A stretch of 64,000 nucleotides of DNA, taken from NCBI GenBank assembly GCA_020726505.1, contig JAHLEZ010000021.1:1054001-1118000 (forward strand). The letters run 5' to 3'. The notes under the pieces are model-generated. The model saw only the letters and a list, made by a program, of their open reading frames with translations, was not told the DNA's origin and did not search any database. Positions 36,101 through 47,071 of the stretch are shown here, in pieces (position 1 is the first letter of the stretch; the number at the start of each line of letters is the position of its first letter). This DNA comes from Leptodontidium sp. MPI-SDFR-AT-0119 (taxonomy: Eukaryota > Ascomycota > Leotiomycetes > Helotiales > Leptodontidiaceae). A program made the position numbers and the translations under genes.

Positions 36101-38678
36101 CATCCCTAAAAGCGACGACCTGTCGCAAAAATGACACCACCTCGGGCGATTCGCTTAGCACATCTAGATTGACCGTTGAATGGGACACTAAGCCCTCGTC
36201 GCCCGAATTCTTGGAGAAGTGTAAAAGCTTTTGGAGCTCTACCACCAGTGCAGGTGCTGGTCGACTTCTCGAGCCTGCAAGCGAAGCAAAGTATGCCAGA
36301 AGGTGCTGGGCGAAAAACTGATTGGCGTATAGATGCAGCCCATGGAAGCCGGAAAGGATCAAAGTTCCGCGCGTTTGTAGTGTTAATGTGTTGGGGAGAA
36401 GACCAAGACTTGTGTTCAAATATGCCATACAAGAGAACGAAATATTGAGATTCGCCGCATCGGGACTGATGAAAGAAGCTGCCTGCTTGTACTCTTCGTT
36501 CAGAATGTATCTGATAACAGACGTTAGCTATGGAACATGTGCGGTCTAGTGGGTGTAGATACTCCTTTGCTGAAAAATGTACAAAGTCGACAGTATTCGA
36601 GGGACTCTCTTCAATCAGTGGGCGGCAGGAATCCAGCACAGACTTCCGCATCTTAGTGCGGCTGTTGAGTTCAGTGCAGCCGACTTTGAAAGCAATGCCA
36701 TCAAGTAGTTCGTAGGTCTTGAGCGGCCGGTAGGAGCATGCAATCCATTCCAGAATTTTAATGGCTTGCAAGCAAGGGTAATTCGAATGAGTTTCATCCA
36801 TGATGCGGTCAAGTATGCGGCCATATCTGTGAAAATGAGTACGAAGCAAGTCCTAGAACGGGTAGAACTTGCGCTTTTTTAAGTCCCCTTGGAAGACTTT
36901 TCGCCCGGTCTTCTAGCTCCCAGTCGCTGCCACATACCCGCAGCTCGCCTACTACGAGTCGGACCCAGAGAAACATCCCTACAAAGGAGTCAGTTAGCCC
37001 TGCACGTCCTTCGATAATGTTAGGCATACCGTTTGCCTTCTCAACCAAGATTGACTCGATTTTTGCGCGAACCTCAGGGTCAGTAGTCTTAATAGATCCA
37101 ACCTCATACTTGACATACAAGCCAATGTCGAGCTCAACCTCCTTGCGCCCATCAAGTTGTATCTGAGGTTTACCCGAAAGCTTCTCGGCGATTTTGACCT
37201 CTCGTCGACTCGAGATTATGATCTTGCAGCCCACATCCTTCCCCAGAAGTCGTTGAAGATCTTTGAGAATGGACATCTGGGTTTCCACCTCAGAGCACTC
37301 ATCAAGCCCGTCGATAATTATCCTCGTTGAATCAATAGTCTCGAGCATCTCAGGCAGGAGAATCCTCAACTGAGCCATACCGCAGCTGGCCCCCTGATAC
37401 ACGTATTGATTTGCGATCAACGAAGCCAGGTCCAGGTTGCGTCTCAGTAGCTGAAGAGCGATCGTCCGTAGGATCTGGCTACATATGTTTCCCGACTCTT
37501 GGCTGTTGCAAAAGAAGTAGCATACGTGGTGTTGACTTCTGGGCTCTCCTAGCAATTGAAGTATGTAGGAACATATGACACTTTTGCCTGTGTTGATTTA
37601 GACATGAACTGAAGACTGGAAGATTCTCTACTGACCTGCGCCAGGCTTTCCGCTAATCCAAAGCACCGGATTCTTGCCGTCGTCTCTCCTCCAAGACAAA
37701 AATTCTCCATTGTTCGCAATCCAGTGGCAGGTCTCATTGTGCCTTCGATCAGAGATCCTTTCATAATTGTCCTCTTGAGTCTTATCGTCCACAGAGAGCC
37801 ATGCGATGGAATGCTGTAGCCTGGCTATCCTGGCTTCGGCCTCAGACTGTTCAAGTGTGGCCAGGGATTTCTTTTGATTCTCTTGGATCTCTTTCTGCAA
37901 TTGTGCCCGTGCATCCTTCGATTCAGACATGTGGATTGACATCGCTTCTGCATCAAGGAAGACTTGCTGCTCCTCTAGTCCTTCGATAATACCGGAAAAC
38001 CGCTTCTTATAGTCCCTCCAGAGAGACAGGAACAATACATGCCAAGCTAGAAATAGGTCAGACCATTAGAAAGAAGAAGTTTGATAGTTGACTTGGTGGA
38101 AGTCTACCTTTTCGGGACAACAGCTTGTAGGCTCTCCGATGAAAATCGAGGATGTGTTTATACATTGTTGCGAGAGCAACCCGAAAGCTGGGAATCTCGC
38201 CGAAAGCCTTCTCGTATCGATCGAACCTCGGAAGTACTGCACCAATAGTTGCATAGGCCGCGAGTAGCGACTCGAAAACTTCGTAATGCTGGCTTGCAAA
38301 CTGTTGTCGGTTGTCAAATACGTTCTAAGGGCATGGGATCTTGTGTTACCTGAACCATGAGCTTGATCGGAGCCTGCTACACTCAGCAACATCACCTTGT
38401 AATGGACGGGGGAAACGGACCTAAACGTAGGGAAGATACGGAGTTCCATTACAAAGAACCTCCATGACTTTGGAATACTTCTCGATGCCCTGGAGCAACG
38501 GCTTGATCCGGCCCATATTCTGAGCTGATTGTCGTTGCCGCTGGGAGCGGTCGATGTCTTGCACAGCCTTCCAAACATCCTCGAGCTTCGTGAGAGTAAA
38601 CTCATGGGCATGCTCCTCGGATATCCCATCACTTAACTTATTGAAGGCATCCGCAATGATGTTCTTCGAATTATCCAT
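33130..38678 (-). CDS. NLR-like STAND protein: N-terminal helical domain, NACHT, C2H2 fingers, otubain-like C-terminal domain
   Basis: Ten exons on the minus strand (38678-38427, 38373-38350, 38300-38108, 38046-37636, 37587-37030, 36978-36873, 36826-36563, 36510-36053, 36007-35074, 34999-33130) join in frame to 1,689 residues. Residues 1-160 resemble the helical N-terminus found before fungal NACHT domains (GIEKYSKVMEVLCNGTPYLPY). NACHT: P-loop GKPGAGKS near 288-296 and IIIDGLDEC near 383-391. Two C2H2-like fingers lie at about 814-871, another near 1026-1054. Residues 1215-1402 resemble otubain: GDSTW at the catalytic Cys loop (Ser1229 for Cys) and RRGHYDILY near 1393-1401, keeping the His. 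A further Cys/His cluster is near 1453-1478. Known fungal NACHT proteins act in nonself recognition and cell death. Exon 1 may have lost a Trp codon at its donor (TAG at 38423-38421); the model uses a donor six bases earlier. Intron 6 is GC-AG. Confidence 0.78.
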
Positions 38679-39119
38679 GGCCAGGAGAGATATAATAGTT
38701 GCAACAACAAGAAGATGCGAAGAGGACGAGAAAAGAAAAAGAAATGTCGCAAAGTTGAGAGTGAGGCTGCATATCGTCCTGGCTGCAGGCGTTCTGCAAG
38801 GCGCACTCGCGTCAACATTCTGGCATCTGCGCAACAGGGCTGAACAGAACACGGCGGCATCCGACAAACCAGTATTCCATCTTCTCCCTCAGTTCAGAGA
38901 CACACAATTTGCGATAATACACCTGCAGATGTATGGAGTTGATGCGGACGCGAGGCAGAGCAGAGAACAGCTTCATGAAGTCCAATTTAGCTTCGGTCGA
39001 CGAGGCTGCGGAAGCCCGAAGCTCAAAGCGGAGACGACTCAACGACCCCCGAGACCACGAGCGGACACCATGTGTCCAGGCCAGCAATCACAATTCGCTG
39101 CGGAGATCTCCACATTCAA
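38679..39119. promoter_or_regulatory. Shared upstream region of the NLR-like and SNF2 genes
   Basis: The start codons of the divergent NLR-like and SNF2 genes lie about 440 bases apart, so one intergenic stretch must serve both promoters. The plus strand carries an open frame from 38933 encoding acidic and basic stretches that could be an alternative SNF2 N-terminus, but it is out of frame with the exon that follows. Confidence 0.4.
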
Positions 39120-42100
39120 ATGTACAATATGATAGCGACACAGATCCACCAGAAGAGTCGGAAGATGAGATCGAGTGTGATCTGGAGAGTTCCAGCAGCT
39201 GGCAAGATGACAGCGGGAGCGGGGGTCGCGGTGGAGGAGTGCCGGTCCAACCTCCAAGATTGCTGCTATGGCATGGTGAGTCGGGATCCATTCGTCCAGC
39301 TCAATTATGCACACTAAATCAATGGCATAGTTGACAAACATACCTGTGAAGGCGGGCGCAAAATACATCGAATCTCGCAAGAGCAAACCAGTTGTCTTCG
39401 AGCACTCTAATATTCTTCGAACTATCCACAGCGATACACAAGAAAGATTCGAAATCACGAACCTCATTCATGTTTCCATACTAGAGCAGCTAGATGCAGT
39501 GGATGTGGTGGAATTACAACTATACTGCCAGGCTAGACAAGGGGCGGTACAACATACAAAAGGCCGACGAGGGCAGAGAAATGTGCCAGCATGGTCACTG
39601 AATGTTATCTTATACGGCCCACCTAGCCTGGAAGAGGGCATCGGACAGTTCTTGTCACAGCACCAGCTGTACCTGCAAGATCCAATAGGCTGCGAGCGAC
39701 GAGTTCCGTACCGCAACCCCCATATAATACAGCTCGAGACCGAGGATGTCATGATAACGGGCTCTCAGGAACACCCACTTGGTAATCTGGAAGTCGAACG
39801 ACTAGAAGTTAGACCAGATCTTTTAACCGAATTGATGAAGGATGAAGAACCTCTTGCGGAAACAGAAGCACCAGAAATTGTGACGACGTCGCTCTTCTCG
39901 TCGGTTTCCCCTTCCACGCAACTGTGCGTGCTAGAAAACTGACATTGTGGCTAGACATCAGAAGCAAGCACTCACGTTCATGCTTCGACGCGAACAAGGT
40001 TGGCAGCTAGACGGATGTCGAGATATTTGGACTGCGAAGAGGGGGGCTTTTGGACAAACAAGGTAGGAAATTGGTGCAAGGAAAATGTTGCTTTGCTAAA
40101 ACTTGCAACAGTTACACGAACAATGTCACCGGACATGGTCAAGGAGAGCCGCCTCCTGAATTTCAAGGTGGTTTATTAGCCGATGATATGGGACTCGGCA
40201 AGACGCTCAGTATGATTTGTTTAATCGCGGCGGACATTGAGGCAACTGGCTCTCTTCCAACACCTCCCAGGACTCCAGACAATGTGGGTCGCATCACGGC
40301 CAAAACAACGCTCCTGATCGTTCCACCTCCACGTAAGTTTCTCCATACCGAGGGAAATATATCCAGTTGACATCGGTCAGTTATCCAGTCTTGGCTAAAG
40401 CAATTCCAAATGTAAGTTCTACAACCGACTCAAAGATGGAATTGATACTGAAGGAAGCCAAACCTCCATGTAGACATCTCAGGCATAAATCGCTCAGAAC
40501 ATATGTTTTCCATGGCCAAAAGAAGAAGTTTGTCAACAGCCTCGGGCAATACGATGTGGTAATTACCACTTACCACACTATATCTTCTCTCTGGAGAAAA
40601 CGAAATGATGCTCGAAATAGCTCAGACTCAATCTTTTCAATAGATTGGCATCGGATCGTTCTGGACGAAGGTATGTCCATTCCAGCAGGTAGGACAAGTC
40701 TAGGTAGATCCTTAGCTAATAAACCTAGCCCATACCATCCAGAACCCCCAAAGCCACTTGGCACGAGCCTGTTGTGCTCTTCGATCTGCCAGCAGATGGG
40801 CAATCACAGGGACACCTATTCAAAACAAACTCATGGACTTCGCCAGCATCGTCAACTTTTTAAAAGTCTATCCATATTGCGAGCAAGAGACATTTGATGA
40901 CCATATCTCTCGTCCCTGGCGCTGTGGTAATAGTCAAGGATTCCTGAGACTAAAAACTCTTATCCGTGCAATTACTATCGCTCGTACGAAAGCGGTTATC
41001 GACCTTCCCCAAAGACAAGACTTCATTCATCACCTCGACTTTACACCAGAAGAGCAGCAGATGTATGAAGATGCCAAACAACAGACAGTTGCCTGGCTAC
41101 GAGATGCAGTTTCATCATCCAATCAAGCCAGGACAACTTTCAATGCCTTGCAACGTTTGAACACGCTCCGACTGATTTCCAGTCACGGCCAGCTCTCGCA
41201 ATCCTGTCTGGCAATGAATGATGCCAGCCAAAAGATCGCCAGCCTACCATTCCAAGCCGAAGCAAATCAAACTTGCAGCGACGGCATTTTAGAGGATCTT
41301 GTGGGTGGCTGCTATTCCTGCTCGCTGTGTGGTCTAGACCTTATTGAAGATTTCTTCGAAGCTTCACCCACTTCTCAACGGCTCCAGCCTACACATTGCA
41401 ATGCAAGAATCGATATCTGCAAGTCTTGTTCAACAGAAGCCGAGAAACCGGGTGCGAACCAACTCCGATTTAGTCAAGAGGTTGAAATGGGCAACAGTCC
41501 CTTGAGCATGGACTCCTTCTCATCCACAGATAACACTCAATCATATTCCCCAGAGTTGATGCCTACGAAGGTCAAAGCGCTTGTCGCCGACCTAAACCTC
41601 TACTCTCTAGTCGAGAAAAGGTAAGCTGCTAGACAAATTCTTCTGATATCTGCTGACCCTTCACAGTGTTGTATTTTCATACTGGACGTACACCCTCGAC
41701 CTTATCCAAGCAATGCTCGATGAGAACGGCATCCTCTACACCCGAATTGATGGCAAGACCTCGCTCCCTAAGCGAACTCAAGCGCTCCGATCCTTCGAGA
41801 AGGACAATAAGTTTCGCGTGATACTTGTCTCGATCACATGCGGTGGCGCTGGGTAAGGACAGCTCTCATCCCGTCAAGCGAACGAATGCTAACAGCCATA
41901 TAGCCTGGACCTCACAGTAGCGTCGCGAGCTTACCTCATGGAACCACACTGGAATCCCATGATCGAAGAGCAAGCTCTCTGCCGCGTTCACCGCGTAGGT
42001 CAAAAACGGGGCGTCACTACGATTCGGTACTTAATGAGAGGTTCATTCGAAGAGGTAAATTGCTCTCCACCCTTCCTAGCAGACACACACACGCAGCCCT

Positions 42101-42347
42101 CTCATCTCCCTTGGAGATGCCAGAACTCAGAAGATGTGTTGCCACGCCACGAACAAGGCTAAAACCTCAATAGCAAGTCGTCGAAATCCAGAAACGCAAG
42201 AAACTTCTCGCCAAAGTCACATTTGGCCAGGATCCGCTTGAGGAGAGGGGAATTGGGATAAGTACTCTGCAGGTTTGTTCCTTTCACTACACTTTGTTGG
42301 GGTATGTTAGCTGACCACAGCAGTATCTGAAATCAGTTTTAGAGTGA
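39120..42347 (+). CDS. SNF2-family DNA-dependent ATPase with RING-like insert (Rad5/Rad16/HLTF-like)
   Basis: Eleven exons (39120-39275, 39331-39879, 39935-40062, 40112-40332, 40381-40411, 40474-40670, 40729-41620, 41667-41852, 41904-42054, 42174-42272, 42321-42347) keep frame and give 878 residues. Helicase motifs appear in order: HQKQALTFM, then motif I DDMGLGKT near residue 302-309, motif II DEAH near 426-429, motif III ITGTPIQNK, and in the C-terminal lobe VSITCGGAGLDLT and HRVGQKR. A Cys/His-rich insert at about residues 620-660 (C-x2-C and further Cys) looks like a RING finger between the two lobes, the arrangement of Rad5/Rad16/HLTF proteins acting in DNA repair and chromatin. The start at 39120 is chosen because only this frame passes through the GTGAGT intron into the conserved part; a different upstream start is possible. 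The final exon is nine codons including the stop. Confidence 0.82.
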
Positions 42348-44279
42348 AGTCTTCCTATGGCGTATTATCTTGACTTATACCGGAGACACAGTGACGATTC
42401 TCGGCTCAGCTTGGCTCAATCAGGTTGTACGGCTTGGGGACATCCACGATTCAAAGAGCGCAGTACAGATACATAGTCAACTTGAGAAAGGAGTTCGAGT
42501 GCTGTAGCTAGAAACTCTACTGCTGGTGCCAATCAATCTACCAACGTCCTTCAGACTATATCCGCCACACAGTTTAATCCAGGAGCCAAAACTGTCGAGT
42601 CAATTTCGAGAGAATCATCCGATCCTCTCATAATCTCCCTGCCGACCTTCCTGACGCCTCGTGCAACAAAAAAGTCTAATACGCCTGAGGATTCCGTCCC
42701 CACGGCTCAGGAGTATAATTTAGAAAGATTCCTATATTGCCAGCCTCACTGAGAATCAAGAGAGTCTGTTAGCTAAGATAGTCCACGACGACATTTCCCA
42801 GGCCACATACTGCAGTCAATGAAGGAAAACTTCTTCACGAAACAAGGGGAAAGCCTCGAAAGCGGGGTCGAAAGCCTGGTGTGAGGGCCGTCGGCTTGTG
42901 AACAAGGACTCAAGCCTACTAGGGAGCTGCGGATGTATAGGATGCGAAAATATTTGTTGTACGGAATTGTCTTAAATGTTAGTTTAAACCTATTTGAGGG
43001 AGTCGGTACTTCCCCTTTTCAGCACCTACACGTGTTTAGAGCCTTACATAATTACAAGTAGTCATTGCAAGAGATTCTTTCAGTGCCAATGCTAAATTGA
43101 GTGTCGTGCGGCTTAAGGCGGATTTTGTGGCTGGGGACTCGAGACTGGCTTACTTCTGAAGTATCTGCAAACTTATATCAACAAAACGACATCCTCGAAA
43201 CAAAGATACGATGAATGGTCGCGCCCAGTTCCAAGTCGATGGGAACTTTAACCTGCGTTCAAGAAACTGCCAAGAACGTCGAACTCTAATCTCATCCTCG
43301 CCCGTTCCGTTTTAGACCGTGATAACTGCTTTTGTGTTAAGAAATCAACGAATATCAAATTTTTACATAAATAGTTCTCCTCTATCCACTATTTCCGCCG
43401 CTTCACTATCCATAATTCCAAGCACGCACAGTCGATCTGTGTGTTGTTGGAAGCTTACAGAATCAAAGATCAATGGGGGCGACTCTGATTCAAATAGGAA
43501 CAGTTGTTTGCCTGATATGTTTGCTTTTGGTGATTTTGGCCTAACTCAGCCAACCACAATAGTGGTGGCTTACTATTTTCACTTGTAGTTAAACGAGAAG
43601 GAAAGAAAAGCTAGATTTTCTAATCCTTATGAGGCATTTAGGCAGTTATATCTTTTTAATAAGTACTATTATTAAGTAATTCGAGAACTGTTCTTTTAAT
43701 TAAGGATCGCTCCTTTAGAAATCATCTTATTGCCTTCCCCGGACTATCCCTGGACCGTTTAATTTACCCCCCTTTGCCTTTAAGGTAATGTTAACGTTCG
43801 CCCTTCCACGAGCTGCAGTGCTAAGCCCTCGCTTAAGTCGTATTGACCACGAAGGAGTAACAAAGGTCTCTCTTCTTTCCTAACAAACTCTTTCCCTTTG
43901 TATTAATAAGGACTCATTGTAACGCAATCTCTTTGTTTTTAATCAAGAAAGTAACGTAACTCCTTTCTTCAAAGAGCCATCGGTCTCTCCAAGGTTCGCT
44001 AGGGTAACCTGATCAGTCTAAGCGTATTTCAGAACAGTCGAAGGAAATTACTTTATATACGAAGATGGCTACTCCCCCCTAACTCTATGAATCGTCGAAA
44101 CCAGGTCTTACTCAAATCATATTTGAATTGCTTGATCTCGTGAGTCATCGCAACACGGCTATCATACACTCAATTCTACAACCGCCTTTCTATCATCATC
44201 ACCTCAACTGCCGCTCGACCGCGAGCTGCACTTATCACACAACCGGATACAAGGGGCCCACCTCTCAACGCCGTCCAAC
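42348..44279. other. Intergenic with possible coding remnant carrying an AT-hook
   Basis: A stop-free stretch at 42486-42752 translates to a Ser/Thr-rich peptide, and at about 42836-42901 a different frame gives a run with R-G-K-P-R-K-R-G-R-K-P-G, an AT-hook-like motif, before a stop. Neither begins with ATG and I could not join them with good splice sites. From about 43600 to 44000 the DNA is AT-rich with many TA steps, like RIP-affected sequence. No complete gene is supported. Confidence 0.35.
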
Positions 44280-45293
44280 ATGAACTCACTGCCCTTCACT
44301 AACTGGGAGTTTAAGGACCTTGTGAAGGTCTGCGACACATTGAAATACGGGGGGCAGATGGACATACCTGAAATGCTCTTGCCTATGGCCCAGTCCGACT
44401 TTACTGCTATAGCTGCCTTGGTTGCTATAGCGCATCCACTTACCTTCAGAAACCTCACACAGGCCGAATCCTTTATGGAAGACGTTGTATCACAGTGTCT
44501 CGACGGTGAAAATAACAGAGATCAATTAATCGCAGTGCAGCCTCCCGAGTCCAATTCTCGTATCAGCAAGAATGTTAGGGGCTTAAACACATTCCATAAG
44601 TTTCCAGAGATGCCTGTGGAGTTACGCTTGATGGTCTGGGAGGCATCGCTGCCCAAGTCTAGAGTCGTGGAACTGTTTTGGAGACATGGGAACGGCCAAG
44701 ACACCATGTCGAAGGTCGAACACTGGAAACTTCTCAACCTGCGACGCGCCTGTAGAGAGTCAAAAGGTGTTGTTGAAAAGAAGTACCAGACATTGAAAAA
44801 GGATGCCCTTATGGCACTTCACTTGAGTCTCAGTTCGGTGGTGCTCATAGACTTCGCGACCGACATCATCTACAATCCTAATTATATTTTTAACGATTTT
44901 CGTGTCGGAGCCACGGCCTTACAACGGTCAACTATTCGCACCGTAGCTCTGCACACTCTCTGGAGGTACGACTTCTGCGGGACTTCACTCGGCGACGGCA
45001 CAATCTGGGTCGATAACTTCCCCCAACTTCGCAAGCTCATATGGGTTTTTCCAGAGGAGGATGGCAGAGATAAAGGGACCGAAATGATTTTCATTGAGGC
45101 CAAGGAGTCGCCGGAGAGAGAGAATGTAAAACAGGCCATTTCGGATCAGTGGAAGGCTTTTATGGCAAGCCGCGATAACCCAGAAGCTCTCGGCCGCATC
45201 AAAATGGTCTACAAGGAGATCAAGAGACCAAACCCGCGTGATCTTTTAGCGAGAGATTTCGAGGCTTTGGTCGCCAAACGTCATGTAAGATAA
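44280..45293 (+). CDS. 2EXR-family protein, copy 1
   Basis: An intronless frame of 337 residues. The recognisable part is F-H-K-F-P-E-M-P-V-E-L-R-L-M-V-W-E (about residues 105-123), the start of the 2EXR domain, which is common and expanded in filamentous fungi and whose biochemical role is not known. The next part has L-R-R-A-C-R-E-S and later Y-N-P motifs usual in these proteins. No signal peptide or membrane segment is apparent. It is the first of three 2EXR genes in the same orientation within 5 kb, and the only one whose frame looks undamaged. Confidence 0.75.
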   Translation: MNSLPFTNWEFKDLVKVCDTLKYGGQMDIPEMLLPMAQSDFTAIAALVAIAHPLTFRNLTQAESFMEDVVSQCLDGENNRDQLIAVQPPESNSRISKNVRGLNTFHKFPEMPVELRLMVWEASLPKSRVVELFWRHGNGQDTMSKVEHWKLLNLRRACRESKGVVEKKYQTLKKDALMALHLSLSSVVLIDFATDIIYNPNYIFNDFRVGATALQRSTIRTVALHTLWRYDFCGTSLGDGTIWVDNFPQLRKLIWVFPEEDGRDKGTEMIFIEAKESPERENVKQAISDQWKAFMASRDNPEALGRIKMVYKEIKRPNPRDLLARDFEALVAKRHVR

Positions 45294-46001
45294 TCAAACA
45301 ATGTTTGAGCCGTTAATTTAATGATCAAATAATCAATTTGATTCTCATTTGATTTGATCTGACATTTTCTTAACAATCAAATTTATTTATGTAAATATCA
45401 ATCTTTTTTATCAATTATACATTTACTTGAGCGATTATTTGTAATTATTGTTGATTTGACTGTTAGAATATTGATTATGATTGAATAACCAAGGTAATTT
45501 TATGATTGTGGCTTAACTAAATATCTCTCAATATTCATAGTCACCCTCACGTACTGCATTTTTAAAACGACATTTGAAGCGAAACTGGTAGGATCTTCGC
45601 GGCGTTACTGGGCGTTGCCCGACGTCGCAGCCTCGCAGCATCCTCCCATCTCGACCAATTCAACATAAAGTGAATATGCTAGATCACGCCACCTGAAAAT
45701 AGTCGTGCCTTTTGCGCTTCTGTGAAGTTTTTACCCTTGCTTGGATCTGCACACTGAAGCGCCAAATATATTTCTATAAAGCACCACTTGCCCCCCGGCA
45801 CGGAGTCACTTCGACGGTCGACCTCCTGCGCGCAAGATCCTCGATAGCTGACCGTACTCGAAACGACCGCTTCGATGACTACGAGTCTCAGGAAAATCGA
45901 ATCACACCAAAAGGTCCGCGTTGCTCCAACATCCACGGGACATTCTGCGAATCGAGCCACCAACCGCCCTATATCTTGAGCCATTAACTACGTCTCTCAG
46001 C
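45294..46001. other. Intergenic with strongly AT-rich tract
   Basis: Positions 45294-45535 are strongly AT-rich, with repeated ATCAAAT/ATTTGAT words on both strands. The rest has no supported gene. Confidence 0.5.
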
Positions 46002-46985
46002 ATGTCTCAACTCAACCTGGAGTTGTCGCTCCGGAGCTTATTTAAGATCCTTAGGCTCAGTGCAGATGTGGCTCAGAAGAGGAATATAGCCTTCATTTCT
46101 GCCCAGTTAGCTAGATATTCGAAGACCGCTTCACCAGAGCTCCTCAACATGATGGCAAACTATGAAAATATCAAGGAGATCAGTCAGCGAGACCTCGAAG
46201 ACTTTCTACGTAGCATCATGGCAAGCAATGCTGGTGACAACGCAATCGGCGCGGCGGCAGCCACACTCAAACAAGAGGAAGGATTCCCCATGTTTCCAAA
46301 ACTCCCCAAGGAGCTTCGCATTGAAATCGTACGTTATACCCCATTGCCCAGTTTCTATGCTAACTGCCTTAACATCTAGTGGAAAAAGGCTCTCCCTGGC
46401 CCTCGCACGATCAACACCACCCGTAGACCCGAGTTCATCTCAAGGTTTAATGCCACTTCGGGATCTTCCCACAACTGCCTACTCACACTCAGATCTGTAT
46501 GCAGAGAATCCATAGATGTCGTTTCGAAGAGATATGAAGCAATTCCATTCTCCAACTTCGCGTTGGCTACCACCTATTTCCCCCACCTAGCTCCAGCCAA
46601 TCGCTTTATTCTGGTCGACAACAAGCAAGACGCCGTTCATTTCGAAGCCCAAGCCATCCGCCACTGCATCAACCAATGGGATGGGCGCGAGGAGACCAGA
46701 AAGATATTCAGTCTCACAAAGCACCTCCCAGAAGCAGGATTCAGTCTTACATCTCTCTCACTTCCCGCAGCGATCGTAATCTACTCACAAACACCATTTG
46801 GAGCGGAAGGCATCGAATGGCTTGCTCAGTTTAAGTTCCTCCAAAAGATTACCTGGGTGGAGGATGGGAAAGAACATCATCCCGTTGTGGACACCATGTT
46901 ACAGATTTTTGGTTCTTGGGAGGTAGTGATGTTTTCAATAAACAGGGGTTTTTGGTATATCGCTGGAACAATACTCTCAACATGA
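46002..46985 (+). CDS. 2EXR-family protein, copy 2, with a probable 3' frameshift
   Basis: Two exons (46002-46328 and 46380-46985; donor GTACGT, acceptor CTAG, TGCTAAC branch site) give 310 residues. The intron interrupts the 2EXR motif exactly between E-L-R-I-E-I and W-K-K-A-L-P-G-P-R, so the splice is well supported. The frame stops at 46985. In a shifted frame, coding continues from about 46946 (F-L-V-Y-R-W-N-N-T-L-N) to a stop at 47069-47071, which looks more protein-like than the annotated last residues. The change lies in a run of G and T near 46945-46955. Function unknown, as for copy 1. Confidence 0.65.
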
Positions 46986-47071
46986 ACCCTGGATTAAAGG
47001 GATTGGAAGGAGTTAAGCTTGAGTTTGTGGGCTTTGACAAGTCGAAAGAGCAATTACATCTTTGCATTTGA

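Noticed and set aside
38933..39275. Upstream acidic frame as the SNF2 N-terminus
   Set aside because: It enters the first intron in the wrong phase; the 39120 frame passes through in phase and rebuilds a conserved-looking junction. Kept as an alternative only.
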